Positions 1-8,552 of a DNA stretch of 64,000 nt are shown piece by piece. The notes below the pieces were generated by a model. It had not been told where the DNA came from. It ran no database searches and was given only the letters and a program-made list of their open reading frames with translations. The stretch is from NCBI GenBank assembly GCA_903865895.1, contig CAIPLM010000084.1, positions 1 through 64,000 of the forward strand. The letters are read 5' to 3'. Within the stretch, counting starts at the first letter, position 1. Each line of letters opens with the position of its first letter. The position numbers were made by a program, and so were the translations under genes. This stretch comes from an uncultured Rhodospirillales bacterium (GTDB taxonomy: Bacteria > Pseudomonadota > Alphaproteobacteria > Acetobacterales > Acetobacteraceae).

Positions 1-953
1 CCCACCACGGCCTGCATGAAGTCGTCCTGGTTCACCGCGCCGAACAGGGCGCGGCGGATCTCCGGGTTGTTGAACGGCGCGGTGAGGTGGTTGAGCCGCA
101 TGAAGCCGAGATATCCCGTCTTGTCATGCACTTGCAGCGCGAGCTTGGGGTTGCGCTTGATCAGCGGCCATAAATCCGATCCCGGCACCTCCCACCAATC
201 GACCTCGCCGGCCTGAAGGGCGGCGGAGGCGGTGCTGGCGTCCGAAATGATGTGCCACTCCACCCGATCGAAGTGCACCACCTTCGGCCCGGCGGTGAAG
301 GAGGGGGTGCCGTTGGCGCGCGGCACATAGGCCTCGTTGCGGGCATAAACCACCTTGGCCCCGGTGTTGCGCTCGGCGGCGACGAAGCGGAACGGGCCGG
401 AACCCACCACTTCCTGGATCGGCTTGGTCGGGTCCCCGCCCGCCAGGCGCTCCGGCATCATGGCGCAGACGGAGGAGCCGACCTTGCCGATCGCCGCCGA
501 GAGGAGCGGGAAGGGGCGCTTGAGGCGGATGCGGATGGTCTTGTCATCCGGCGCCGTCATCTCATCGGTCACCGCGGCGATGGTCTTGCCGTAGTTGTCA
601 CGCCCGGTCCAACGCTTGATGGAGGCGACGCAGTCCCGCGCCAGCACCGGCGTCCCGTCATGGAATTTGAGGCCGTCACGCAGCGTGAGCCTCCAGGTCT
701 TGCCGTCATCCTCGACGACATGGCCTTCCAGCATCTGGGGCGTGACGTTGTTGTTGCTGTCGGTGCCCCAGAGCGTGTCGAACACCATCATCGCGTGGTT
801 GCGGGTGATGTAGGCGGTGGTCCAGGAGGGATCGACCACGGTGAGGTCGGCGTGCGGAATGAACTTGAGGGTGCGGCTGCCCTGGGCGGCGGCGATGCGG
901 GGGGCAGCAAGGGCAGCGGCGCCGGCGAGAGCGGAGCGGCGGGTGATGCGCAT
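1..953 (-). CDS. ABC transporter substrate-binding protein, peptide/nickel (SBP_bac_5) type, 3' end cut off by the window
   Basis: Periplasmic solute-binding protein that would deliver a peptide or other small solute to an ABC importer. The reading frame starts at the ATG complementary to 951-953 and stays open to base 1, giving about 317 visible residues. The N-terminus is an export signal with paired arginines (MRITRRSALAGAAALAAP) and an AAAQ cleavage region near residue 23. The mature part has family-typical stretches: a LRDGLKFHDGTPV segment, a conserved VGSGPF turn, and ALQAGEVDWWEVPGSD. Family members run to roughly 500-530 residues, so a large C-terminal part lies outside the window. 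No permease or ATPase gene is visible here, so the substrate cannot be inferred. The family call is firm. Confidence 0.9.
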   Translation of the reverse strand, partial: MRITRRSALAGAAALAAPRIAAAQGSRTLKFIPHADLTVVDPSWTTAYITRNHAMMVFDTLWGTDSNNNVTPQMLEGHVVEDDGKTWRLTLRDGLKFHDGTPVLARDCVASIKRWTGRDNYGKTIAAVTDEMTAPDDKTIRIRLKRPFPLLSAAIGKVGSSVCAMMPERLAGGDPTKPIQEVVGSGPFRFVAAERNTGAKVVYARNEAYVPRANGTPSFTAGPKVVHFDRVEWHIISDASTASAALQAGEVDWWEVPGSDLWPLIKRNPKLALQVHDKTGYLGFMRLNHLTAPFNNPEIRRALFGAVNQDDFMQAVV

Positions 954-1043
954 GGGGAGCCTCCGAAAGTCTGGCTTCAGGCTAGGGGCGCGCGGCGGCG
1001 GGCGTCAACGCCGTGCAGTGTGATACTGTGCGGGAAGATAGGG

Positions 1044-1907
1044 ATGGAGCGCGTTATGCGGGATCTCGTGGGGAAAGCGGCCTTCATCACCGGTGGCGCG
1101 AGCGGCATCGGGCTGGCCATGGGCCGTGCCTTCGCCGCCGCGGGGATGCGGGTGATGCTCGGGGATATCGAGGCCGCGGCGCTGGAAGCGGCGGTCGTCG
1201 CGCTGCGTGCCGATGGGGCGGATGTGCGCGGCGTGCTGTGCGATGTGGAGTCCGCCGGGAGCATGGTGGAGGCAGCGCAAGCGGCGATCGCGGCCTTCGG
1301 GCGCGTACACATCGTCTGCAACAACGCGGGCGTCGCGGGTGGCAGCGGCATCACGGCGATTTCGACCGAGACCTGGCGCTGGGTGATCGATGTCAACCTG
1401 ATGGGCGTGGTGCACGGCGTCGCCGCCTTCCTGCCGCATATGCGGGGGCATGGCGAGGGCGGGCACTTCGTCAACACGGCGTCGATGGCCGGGCTGAATA
1501 GCGGGCTCGGCTTCAGCCCCTATTCGGCGAGCAAATTCGCGGTGGTCAACATGTCCGAGGGGCTGGCGGCCGAGTTGGCGCCGCTTGGCATCGGGGTGAG
1601 CGTGCTGTGTCCCGGCTTCGTGCGCACGCGGATCTGGGACGCCCAGCGCAACCGGCCGGCGCGCTACGGGGCCGCGCAGCCGCCGAGCGCCGTTCTGGCC
1701 GGGCTGGCGGCGCAGGGGGCGGCCGGGCTGGATCCCGATGGTGTCGCCGCGCACGTCGTGGCGGCGGTGCGGGACGGGCGGCTCTACGTGTTCACCTATA
1801 CCGGGCCCGACTGGCGCGCCGAGGTGCAAGAGCGGCTCGACGGTATACTGGCCGCGATGGACGCGGCGGACTCAGCGCTGGAGCGCGGCGATCACGAAAT
1901 CCCGTAG
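1044..1907 (+). CDS. SDR family NAD(P)-dependent oxidoreductase
   Basis: Classical short-chain dehydrogenase/reductase of 287 residues. Visible motifs are the nucleotide-binding TGGASGIG (residues 16-23), an Asp at the end of the second strand (LGDIE, residue 41) that usually favours NAD(H), NNAG near residue 96, a Ser in NTASMAG and the catalytic YSASK. The frame is open far upstream, but conserved sequence begins only at MERVMRDLVGK. Two starts are credible: ATG 1044 behind GGGAAG, or ATG 1056 behind GGAG. It is divergent from the binding-protein gene and its 3' end overlaps the convergent serine hydrolase gene by 36 bases. The substrate is unknown; the family assignment is secure. Confidence 0.9.
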   Translation: MERVMRDLVGKAAFITGGASGIGLAMGRAFAAAGMRVMLGDIEAAALEAAVVALRADGADVRGVLCDVESAGSMVEAAQAAIAAFGRVHIVCNNAGVAGGSGITAISTETWRWVIDVNLMGVVHGVAAFLPHMRGHGEGGHFVNTASMAGLNSGLGFSPYSASKFAVVNMSEGLAAELAPLGIGVSVLCPGFVRTRIWDAQRNRPARYGAAQPPSAVLAGLAAQGAAGLDPDGVAAHVVAAVRDGRLYVFTYTGPDWRAEVQERLDGILAAMDAADSALERGDHEIP

Positions 1908-2954
1908 CACGGTGCGGGGAACAACCCCCTGGTCCGGCCGATTGTAGTTGCCGCAGACCACCGCCAGCACGATGCGGGGGCGGGGGATGACGAAGAGGCG
2001 TTGGCCGCCATTGCCGAAGGCGCCGTACCAGGGCGAGCCGCCGGCGGAGGCGTTGTAGAGATACCACTGGAAGCCATAGTCGATTTCCGCGTCGATGGAG
2101 GTTTTGCGGGTGAGGGACTGGGTAAGCCACGCCGCCGGGACGATCTGCCTGCCCTCGGCGCGGCCGCCGTCGAGCACGCATTGGCCGATGCGGGTGAGGT
2201 CGGCCGGGCGCAGGCGCAGGCCGGAGGCGGCGGAGGCTTCGCCGTTGAAGGAGAGCACCCATTCGCTGTCGATGATGCCGAGCGGGGCGAACAGTGCTTG
2301 GCGGGCGAAGTCATGCAGCGTCATGCCGGTGCCGCGGGAGATTAAATGCCCGAGCAGCGCAGTGTTGCCGCCGCTGTAGGTCCAGCGCTGGCCCGGGGGC
2401 GAGACCACTTCTTGGGAGAGGATGTAGCGGTAGCGGTCGGCCGCCCGCTCCATGGCGATTTCGCTGTTATTGGGGTCGGAGTACGGCAGGTTCTCGTTCC
2501 AATCGAGACCGAGCGTCATCGTCAGCGCGTGGCCGACGGTCAGCGCCCGGCGGGCCGGGTCGGCGGCAAGGTCGGCGAGATAGGGGAAACTGTCGAGCAG
2601 CGCGGCCTCGGGCGGCGGGACTTTGCCAGCTTCGAGGGCGATGCCGTAGAGCAGGCCGACGATGGATTTGGAGACCGAGCGGAGGTCGTGCTTCGTCTCG
2701 GCATTGAACGTGACATTGCCGAGGGGGCGGCCCCAGGCTTCGTCGATGCCGGTGTAGTAGCGCTCCATCACCATGGCGCCGCGCCGGGCGAGGATGACGG
2801 CGTGCAGGCCGGGCAGCTTGCCGGCGGCGACCGCGGCGTCGAGCCGGGCGGGGAGGTCGGGCGCGAAGCCGGCGGTTTCGGGCGTGGCCTGCGCCCATCC
2901 GGTGGTCAGCATGGCGAGGGCTCCTGTGACGGCGGTGCGGCGGGGGATCATCAT
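1872..2954 (-). CDS. Serine hydrolase, beta-lactamase class C/penicillin-binding-like
   Basis: A 360-residue protein of the class C beta-lactamase/6-aminohexanoate-dimer hydrolase/esterase superfamily. It has a twin-arginine-like signal (MMIPRRTAVTGALAML), the nucleophile motif SVSK (Ser93-Lys96), the second motif YSGGN (Tyr193) and a GNGGQ segment near the C-terminus where class C enzymes carry the third motif. It is probably exported. Its ATG overlaps the stop of the upstream AraC-type gene (ATGA), so the two should be translated together. The substrate is not predictable: esterase, amidase and beta-lactamase activities all occur in the family, and the SVSK motif is shared by most of them. 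Confidence 0.88.
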   Translation of the reverse strand: MMIPRRTAVTGALAMLTTGWAQATPETAGFAPDLPARLDAAVAAGKLPGLHAVILARRGAMVMERYYTGIDEAWGRPLGNVTFNAETKHDLRSVSKSIVGLLYGIALEAGKVPPPEAALLDSFPYLADLAADPARRALTVGHALTMTLGLDWNENLPYSDPNNSEIAMERAADRYRYILSQEVVSPPGQRWTYSGGNTALLGHLISRGTGMTLHDFARQALFAPLGIIDSEWVLSFNGEASAASGLRLRPADLTRIGQCVLDGGRAEGRQIVPAAWLTQSLTRKTSIDAEIDYGFQWYLYNASAGGSPWYGAFGNGGQRLFVIPRPRIVLAVVCGNYNRPDQGVVPRTVLRDFVIAALQR

Positions 2955-3796
2955 TTCACGGGGATCGCGATATCGATTTCGCCATGGCCGGTCCGCGGGT
3001 CGAACCGGGCGTCATAGCGTTCAAAATCGGGGGCGTCGGCGTGAACCAGGCCGGAGGCGGGCAAAGCGTGGTTCCAGATGGAATAGACGGTGGCGCGCAG
3101 GCCGGCGACGTGGCCGCGATGGGTGAACACGGCATAGCGGCGGGCGGGCAGTCGGATGCGGGCGAGGTCGGCCGGCAGGCGGTCGAAATCGGTGACCTCG
3201 ACGCCGCAGATGTATTCGAAGCTCCCGGCGCCGTCGGCGTTGCAGGAGACGCCGTAGGTCGCCATGCCGGTCTGGCCGGGGATGTGGCCGAGCAGGGGGA
3301 CCAGGCGCTGCCACTGCGTGGGGATACCGGTGTTGGTCTCCCAGCGATAGCGCTCGCCGATGCCGGCGATGAGCATCAGCGGCAGTTCGACGACACAAGG
3401 CGGGGCGACGGGGACGGTGAGGTTCTGGTCCATCGTGATCTTCTCCATGGCGGGCAGGCCGGCGAGGCTGGCACGGGCGCGCAGGGCTTCGGGGGTGAGG
3501 CCGAACTGGTCGCGGAAGGCGCGGGTGAAGGCTTCGTGCGAGCCGTACCCGGCGTCGAGCGCGACGGCGAGGATGTCGGGCGCGCCGGCGGCGAGGTGGC
3601 GGGCGGCCTCGGTGAGGCGGCGGCCGCGGGCGTAGCGGATCAGTGAGATGCCGGTGGCCGCCCCGAAGGCGCGGGAGAGATGGAAGCGCGACACCCCGCT
3701 GCGCGCGGCGATTTCGGCGAGCGCGACCTCGCGGTCGAGCGCCAGTTCGACGGCCCACAAGGCGATGGCGACGGGGGAGGGCGCGGCTGGTGGCAT
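2951..3796 (-). CDS. AraC family transcriptional regulator with GyrI-like effector domain
   Basis: 281-residue regulator. Residues 1-105 form an AraC/XylS double helix-turn-helix (segments VSRFHLSRAFGAATG and GSHEAFTRAFRDQFGLTPE), and residues 125-281 a GyrI-like small-molecule binding domain (the FEYICGVEV strand and the PARRYAVFTHRGHVAGL segment are typical). The architecture matches Rob/SoxS-like two-domain activators that respond to hydrophobic or cationic ligands. The stop overlaps the start of the serine hydrolase by four bases, so that hydrolase is the most likely regulated partner. No binding site was identified upstream. The domain calls are strong; the inducer is unknown. Confidence 0.9.
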   Translation of the reverse strand: MPPAAPSPVAIALWAVELALDREVALAEIAARSGVSRFHLSRAFGAATGISLIRYARGRRLTEAARHLAAGAPDILAVALDAGYGSHEAFTRAFRDQFGLTPEALRARASLAGLPAMEKITMDQNLTVPVAPPCVVELPLMLIAGIGERYRWETNTGIPTQWQRLVPLLGHIPGQTGMATYGVSCNADGAGSFEYICGVEVTDFDRLPADLARIRLPARRYAVFTHRGHVAGLRATVYSIWNHALPASGLVHADAPDFERYDARFDPRTGHGEIDIAIPVK

Positions 3797-3855
3797 GGCC
3801 GGGTTATCGCCTGCTTCGCCGTGGCGCGCTTGATTGGAATTGCGGGGGGCGGCGG

Positions 3856-4107
3856 CTAGGCCGGTTTGGCATTCAGTTGCGCGGTGACCAGGGCGGCGAG
3901 TTCGCCCACATTCTCCGCCGCCAATGTGGCCGCCACGTCCAACCGGATGCCGAAGGCGCGTTCAATGCGCATCAGCAGCACGCCATGGGCCAGGGAATCC
4001 CAGCCGTCGATATCCTCCGCGGTGGTGGCGCGGCCGATGATCGCGTGGGGCTGCTCGAGCGCGTCGCGGATCACTGCGGCGAGCCGCGCCATGACATCAT
4101 CTTCCAT
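3856..4107 (-). CDS. Acyl carrier protein
   Basis: 83-residue acyl/peptidyl carrier protein. The phosphopantetheine site is Ser38 in GWDSLAH, followed by the helix that ends in AFGIRLD. The gene overlaps the end of the acyl-AMP ligase gene by 11 bases and is clearly its partner: the ligase would activate a carboxylic acid as an adenylate and load it on this carrier. It is not the housekeeping fatty-acid ACP, since there are no fab genes nearby and the sequence is atypical of the DSLDTVELVM signature. No condensing enzyme or thioesterase is visible in the window, so the fate of the acyl group is unknown. Confidence 0.85.
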   Translation of the reverse strand: MEDDVMARLAAVIRDALEQPHAIIGRATTAEDIDGWDSLAHGVLLMRIERAFGIRLDVAATLAAENVGELAALVTAQLNAKPA

Positions 4108-5668
4108 CGTTGTCGCTCTCCTGGCGGTGTTGGATGCGCGTCACACTCGCCGCGCGGGCGATCTTGCCGCTGGTGGACTTCACCAGGAAGCCCCGAGGCA
4201 GCAGGATGACCTGGTGCGGCAAGAATCCGCACAGCCCGGCGACGGTGCGGCGCAGATCGGCGGTGGTTTCGCGCTCGGGGCGATCCCCATCGGTCTCGGC
4301 GGCGATCATCAGGCGCCCGGTACCTCCATCGCCCGCCAGTGGGGCATAGGCGAGCACACGGCCGGGTATCGCCCCGGGAATGTCGGCAAGGCCGGCCTCG
4401 ATCTCGTGGGCCAGGAGTTTGCGGCCATTGACGGTCAGCACATCATCGCCGCGGCCGACCACGAAGAGTTCGCCATCCTCGATGAACCCGAGGTCGCCGG
4501 TATGCAGCCAACCGTCCCGCAGGCGGGCAGCGGTGGCTTCGGGTTGGCGGAAATAGCCGTCGAACAGACATGCACTGCGCACCAGAATTTCGCCTGGTTC
4601 GGGCCCGGCGATCCGCACTTCCACACCGGCGATCGGGGGGCCGCTGGACTGAAACTCGGCAAACCCCGGCCGGCAGCTGCCGCGCGGGGGCTGGCCTGGT
4701 GGCGATTGGGTAAGCGCGAAGACGGCCTCGGCCATGGCGTAACTCGCCTGCACGGCGCCTGGACGAAGCCCGCTGGTGGCGAAGCGAGCGATAAAGCGTT
4801 CCACCACCGGCATCCGGCATGGCTCGGAGCAGTTGACCAGCAGCCGCAGGCTCGCGAGATCCCATGTCTGATCCGGCGGGGCGGTGCGCAGGATATGGGC
4901 GAAGGCAAAGTTCGGCATCCAGCAAAGGCTGGCACGGTGGCGGGCAATGGCGTCGAGCAGCAGCGTCGGGCGGGAAACCCATTCCTGGGCGTCGAGGCTG
5001 ACGATGGGCAGGCCGAGCACGCATGGCAGCAGGAAACCGGTGATCAGCCCCATGTCATGATAGAGCGGCAACCAACTCGCGACGCTGTCGCCGGCACCGG
5101 CACCGATCGCTGCGGCATAGTGATGGATCTGGCGCAGGACGGCACCGTGGGACAGCAGCACGCCCTTTTTCAATCCGGTTGTGCCGGAGCTGTGCTGCAG
5201 GAAGGCGCCGGCATCCGCTTCGGCGTCCGGCAGTGGCGGCAGGCCGTCGGCGCGTTCGCCTGACGCATCGACGTTGATCACCGCGCGGCCGGACGACGCC
5301 ACGACGGGCAGGGTCTGATGCGAGGCGATGACGCAGGGCGGGTCGATGCGCGCCAGGAGGTGCGCGGTGGCGGTGGCGAAGAGGCCAGGATCCTGCCGTG
5401 TGGTCAGCGGCGGCAGCAGGCTCGGCAGCGCGCCGGCCAGGCTGCAGCCGATGAAGGCCGAATAAACGTCGCGCCGCGTCTCCAGCACGATCGGCACCAC
5501 ACCACCTGGCGGCACACCCGCCGCGCGCAGTTGCAGCGCGATATTGCCGGCTTCGGCGCAGATCTCGGCCACGGTGATGATCTGCGCCTCGCCGCCCCGC
5601 AGCAAATGGCAGAACACTGCATTCGGCGTCGTGCGGGCGCGGGTCAGCAGGGCGGCGAATACGTGCAA
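4097..5668 (-). CDS. Acyl-AMP ligase (fatty acyl-adenylate/acyl-ACP ligase type)
   Basis: Adenylate-forming enzyme of 523 residues. It has the AMP-binding loop SSGTTGLKKG (residues 160-169), the FAAL-like segment LPLYHDMGLITGFLLP, the adenine-binding SYAMAE and the C-terminal hinge HTGDLGFIEDGELFVVGR with a late catalytic-lysine region (KSTSGKIAR). The open frame extends 91 codons upstream, but homologous sequence starts at HVFAALLTRA. There a TTG at 5668 sits exactly six bases after a perfect AGGAGG, so I chose TTG as the start. It is coupled to the ACP gene by an 11-base overlap. It likely activates a fatty or aromatic acid and transfers it to the ACP rather than to CoA. The substrate is unknown. 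Confidence 0.88.
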   Translation of the reverse strand: MHVFAALLTRARTTPNAVFCHLLRGGEAQIITVAEICAEAGNIALQLRAAGVPPGGVVPIVLETRRDVYSAFIGCSLAGALPSLLPPLTTRQDPGLFATATAHLLARIDPPCVIASHQTLPVVASSGRAVINVDASGERADGLPPLPDAEADAGAFLQHSSGTTGLKKGVLLSHGAVLRQIHHYAAAIGAGAGDSVASWLPLYHDMGLITGFLLPCVLGLPIVSLDAQEWVSRPTLLLDAIARHRASLCWMPNFAFAHILRTAPPDQTWDLASLRLLVNCSEPCRMPVVERFIARFATSGLRPGAVQASYAMAEAVFALTQSPPGQPPRGSCRPGFAEFQSSGPPIAGVEVRIAGPEPGEILVRSACLFDGYFRQPEATAARLRDGWLHTGDLGFIEDGELFVVGRGDDVLTVNGRKLLAHEIEAGLADIPGAIPGRVLAYAPLAGDGGTGRLMIAAETDGDRPERETTADLRRTVAGLCGFLPHQVILLPRGFLVKSTSGKIARAASVTRIQHRQESDNDGR

Positions 5669-5713
5669 AGATGCCCTCCTGACGCTTTGGGCCGTCAGCA
5701 TTGCCCAGCAGGC

Positions 5714-5743
5714 TTGACGTGGCAACGTTTGCGATTCTCTAAC
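5714..5743 (+). promoter_or_regulatory. Candidate sigma-70 promoter for the SLGANCEFG gene
   Basis: TTGACG at 5714-5719 and TCTAAC at 5738-5743 with an 18-base spacer. The -10 element ends seven bases before the ATG at 5751, so the predicted transcript would start at or within a base or two of the start codon and have practically no leader. Hexamer agreement is moderate. Confidence 0.35.
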
Positions 5744-5750
5744 CGAGGCT

Positions 5751-6401
5751 ATGCAACACCTGTTCGCCCAGTTCGAGAGCCTCGGTGCCAATTGCGAATT
5801 CGGCTTCGTGCAGCGTGCGGCTGGCATTGAACCGGCAGGACTCCTGCGTTGGTCGATGGTCACCTCGCCGCGCGCCCTGATCGCAGCGATCCAGACCGAT
5901 TTCCCCGCTTTGTACGACTTCGAGAGCCTGGTGCCGTACAATGCCGGAATGGTTCTGGATCAGCGGCTTGGGATCGCGTTTCATTCGGCCTTGAACAGTG
6001 TCCGGGTCGGGGCGGGTTTCATGTTCCGCCAGTCCGAGCAGGACCGCCGGGATATCCACCGCTTCGAGGCGGGCAAGGTCATGCAGCAGCTTGGCCGTTT
6101 TCGCGCCGATCTCGCGTCGGGCGAGCGGATGTTTGTGTTCCATAAGTTCACGGACGCGCTCACCCCCCGAGAAATCGCACACCTCTTCTCCGTTCTGCGC
6201 CAGCGCGGTCCGGCGCGGCTTCTGGTCGTGTCGCTGGCCGATGACGCGCATCCGGCGGGATCGGTCATCGCGCATCTGCCCGGACTGCTGCACGGGTATA
6301 TCGACCGCTTCGCCCCTGGCGACCGGGCGTATGACGTTTCATTCGACCTATGGACGCGCATCTGTCACACCGCGCTTGAAATGGCGCCGCCGGGCTCCTG
6401 A
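5751..6401 (+). CDS. Uncharacterised protein with SLGxNCEFG motif (distantly DUF1796/papain-like)
   Basis: 216-residue soluble protein without signal or membrane segments. The N-terminal block FESLGANCEFGFVQR (Cys15) followed by GLLRW resembles the SLG-x2-C block at the start of DUF1796, a putative papain-like cysteine peptidase/glycosyltransferase-associated family. The middle contains MFVFHKFTDALTPREIAHLFSVLR and then a hydrophobic strand LLVVSLAD, also in the order seen there. Homology is by eye and remote. The start at 5751 has only a poorly spaced GAGG before it and lies directly behind a candidate promoter. It is divergent from the acyl-AMP ligase/ACP pair. Function unknown; a role in modifying or moving a surface glycan or small molecule is a guess. 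Confidence 0.7.
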   Translation: MQHLFAQFESLGANCEFGFVQRAAGIEPAGLLRWSMVTSPRALIAAIQTDFPALYDFESLVPYNAGMVLDQRLGIAFHSALNSVRVGAGFMFRQSEQDRRDIHRFEAGKVMQQLGRFRADLASGERMFVFHKFTDALTPREIAHLFSVLRQRGPARLLVVSLADDAHPAGSVIAHLPGLLHGYIDRFAPGDRAYDVSFDLWTRICHTALEMAPPGS

Positions 6402-6462
6402 CGGAAGCGTAATCCGGTGGACTATTGAAAGTCAGGCCGCGGCCCGGCAACCTCGGCGCACC

Positions 6463-6726
6463 ATGAAATTCATCATCCAGCGTTTCCCCGCCGACGACGA
6501 GATCCGCATGACGGCCGATGGACGCTTCATCGATCCGCCGCCGACGCCGGTCGCCAGCACGATTTTCCGCTATGCCCTGCTGGTCGCCATCGCCAGCGCC
6601 GCGCTTGGTTTCGCGGCGCTGGCGATCTGGTTCACCCTGATGTTGATCCCGGTCGCGCTCGCCGCCGGGGTGGTGGCCTGGTTGGCCTGGCGCTGGCGCA
6701 TGTGGAAAATGATGCGCGGCCATTAG
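6463..6726 (+). CDS. Small two-pass inner-membrane protein, uncharacterised
   Basis: 87-residue protein whose start is the ATG at 6463; the longer open frame upstream overlaps another gene and is not conserved-looking. After a polar N-terminal third (MKFIIQRFPADDEIRMTADG), two adjacent hydrophobic segments follow, approximately residues 37-58 and 60-76, and the chain ends in a basic stretch WRWRMWKMMRGH that should stay in the cytoplasm. I do not recognise the family. It lies 61 bases after the SLGANCEFG gene on the same strand, so co-transcription is possible. Confidence 0.6.
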   Translation: MKFIIQRFPADDEIRMTADGRFIDPPPTPVASTIFRYALLVAIASAALGFAALAIWFTLMLIPVALAAGVVAWLAWRWRMWKMMRGH

Positions 6727-6801
6727 GCCGTAGCGGTTGACGGGCCAATCTGCCGGCGCTTGACTTGCTCCCAGCAAATCAAGAACGCGCAGGAGAGACA
6801 T

Positions 6802-8460
6802 ATGCCCCAGGACAATTCCGCCTTATCGATCGGGCGATCGGCCAGCGAGGTTGATGTCGTCGTGGTCGGTGCCGGGTTTGCTGGCATGTATCTGCTGCAT
6901 CGGCTGCGCAAGCTCGGGTTGACCGCGCGGGTGTTCGAGGCCGGCAGCGGCGTCGGCGGCACCTGGTACTGGAACCGCTACCCCGGCGCGCGCTGCGACG
7001 TGGAAAGCATGCAGTATTCCTACGCCTTCTCCGAGGAGTTGCAGCAGGAATGGCACTGGCCGGAACTCTTCTCCGCCCAGCCGGACATCCTCGCCTACGC
7101 CAACCACGTGGCTGACCGGTTCGACCTCAAGCGCGACATCACCTTCAACACCCGCGTGACCTCGGCGCATTGGAATGCCGGCGCCGCTACCTGGACGGTC
7201 GGCACCGATACCGGCGAGACGGTGACGGCGCGGCATGTGGTGATGGCCACTGGTTGCCTTTCCTCGTCCCGCATGCCGGACATCGAGGGGCGCGAGTCCT
7301 TCAAGGGGCGCACCTTCCACACCGGCCAATGGCCGCATGAGAAGGTGGATTTCAGCGGCCGCACCGTGGCGGTGATCGGCACCGGTTCGTCGGCCATCCA
7401 GTCCATCCCGGTGATCGCCGAGGAGGCCGGGCGGGTGATCGTGTTCCAGCGCACGCCGAACTTCTCCATCCCCTCGCGCAACGGGAAGATGACGCCGGAA
7501 TACGAGCAGTCCTGGAAGCAGGACTATGCCAGGCGCCGCGCGGAGGCGAAGACCATGCGCTCCGGCGTGCTGTCGCCGCTCAACGACAAATCGGCGCTCG
7601 CCGATGACGCGGCGGCGCGGCGGGAAAACTACGAGGCGCGCTGGAAGCTCGGCGGCACCTATTTCATGCAAGCCTATAACGACCTCGCGCTCAACAAGGC
7701 GAGCAACGACACCGCGGTGGCGTTTGTCCACGAGAAAATCCGCGAGATCGTCAAGGACCCCAAGGTGGCCGAGAAGCTGCTGCCGACCAACCACCCCATC
7801 GGCACCAAGCGCATCTGCGTCGATACCAATTACTACGAGACCTATAACCGCGAAAACGTCAGCCTGATCGACATCCATGAGACGCCGATCCTGCGCATCA
7901 CGCCTGAGGGCGTGCAGACCAGCGGCGAAACCTACGTGGTGGATGACATCGTGTTCGCCACCGGCTTCGATGCGATGACCGGCACGCTGCTGAAGATCGA
8001 CATCATCGGGCGAGACGGCACCACGCTGCGCGACAAATGGCATGGCGGGCCGCGCACCTATCTCGGGCTGATGACCGAGGGCATCCCCAACATGTTCATG
8101 ATCACCGGCCCGGGCAGCCCCTCGGTGCTCTCCAACATGATGGTCTCGATCGAGCAGCATGTGGACTGGATCGTGCAGTGCGTTGACTGGATGCGGGCCA
8201 ATGGCAAGACCGCCATCGAAGCCGATCTGGCGGCGGAGAATGCCTGGGTGGAGCACGTCAACGAGGTAGCGTTCCGCACGCTCTACCCCCAGGCGAACTC
8301 CTGGTACATGGGCGCCAACGTGCCGGGCAAGCCGCAGGTGTTCATGCCCTATATAGGCGGTGTCGGCGCCTATCGAGTGAAATGCGACGAGGTGGCGGCG
8401 GCGGGCTATGCCGGATTCCATCTCTCGGGTGCGAAGGCGACCGCGGCGGCGGCCGAGTAA
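6802..8460 (+). CDS. Flavin-containing Baeyer-Villiger monooxygenase
   Basis: 552-residue FAD- and NADPH-dependent monooxygenase that inserts oxygen next to a carbonyl group to give an ester or lactone. The first Rossmann motif is GAGFAG (residues 23-28), followed by a conserved GGTWYWNRYPGARCD block. The BVMO fingerprint FKGRTFHTGQWP is complete at residues 167-178, and a second dinucleotide motif VIGTGSSAIQ follows near residue 192. Length matches the cyclohexanone monooxygenase group. The start at 6802 is preceded by AGGAGAG. No lactone hydrolase or ketone-forming dehydrogenase is in the same operon, although SDR and esterase-like genes lie within a few kilobases. The substrate is unknown; a ketone or a phenylacetone-type compound is typical. 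Confidence 0.93.
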   Translation: MPQDNSALSIGRSASEVDVVVVGAGFAGMYLLHRLRKLGLTARVFEAGSGVGGTWYWNRYPGARCDVESMQYSYAFSEELQQEWHWPELFSAQPDILAYANHVADRFDLKRDITFNTRVTSAHWNAGAATWTVGTDTGETVTARHVVMATGCLSSSRMPDIEGRESFKGRTFHTGQWPHEKVDFSGRTVAVIGTGSSAIQSIPVIAEEAGRVIVFQRTPNFSIPSRNGKMTPEYEQSWKQDYARRRAEAKTMRSGVLSPLNDKSALADDAAARRENYEARWKLGGTYFMQAYNDLALNKASNDTAVAFVHEKIREIVKDPKVAEKLLPTNHPIGTKRICVDTNYYETYNRENVSLIDIHETPILRITPEGVQTSGETYVVDDIVFATGFDAMTGTLLKIDIIGRDGTTLRDKWHGGPRTYLGLMTEGIPNMFMITGPGSPSVLSNMMVSIEQHVDWIVQCVDWMRANGKTAIEADLAAENAWVEHVNEVAFRTLYPQANSWYMGANVPGKPQVFMPYIGGVGAYRVKCDEVAAAGYAGFHLSGAKATAAAAE

Positions 8461-8552
8461 CCGTCCAACGGGGCGCGTTGTCACGCAAGTTTCGCTTGGC
8501 ACCGCGCCGTCGCGGCGGTTCGTGTTGCGCGGAATACTTTGGAGTCGATCCC

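Noticed and set aside
252-1043. Long N-terminal extension of the SDR frame
   Set aside because: The first 264 codons lie antisense to the binding-protein gene and are His/Gly/Arg-rich; the SDR fold starts only at 1044.
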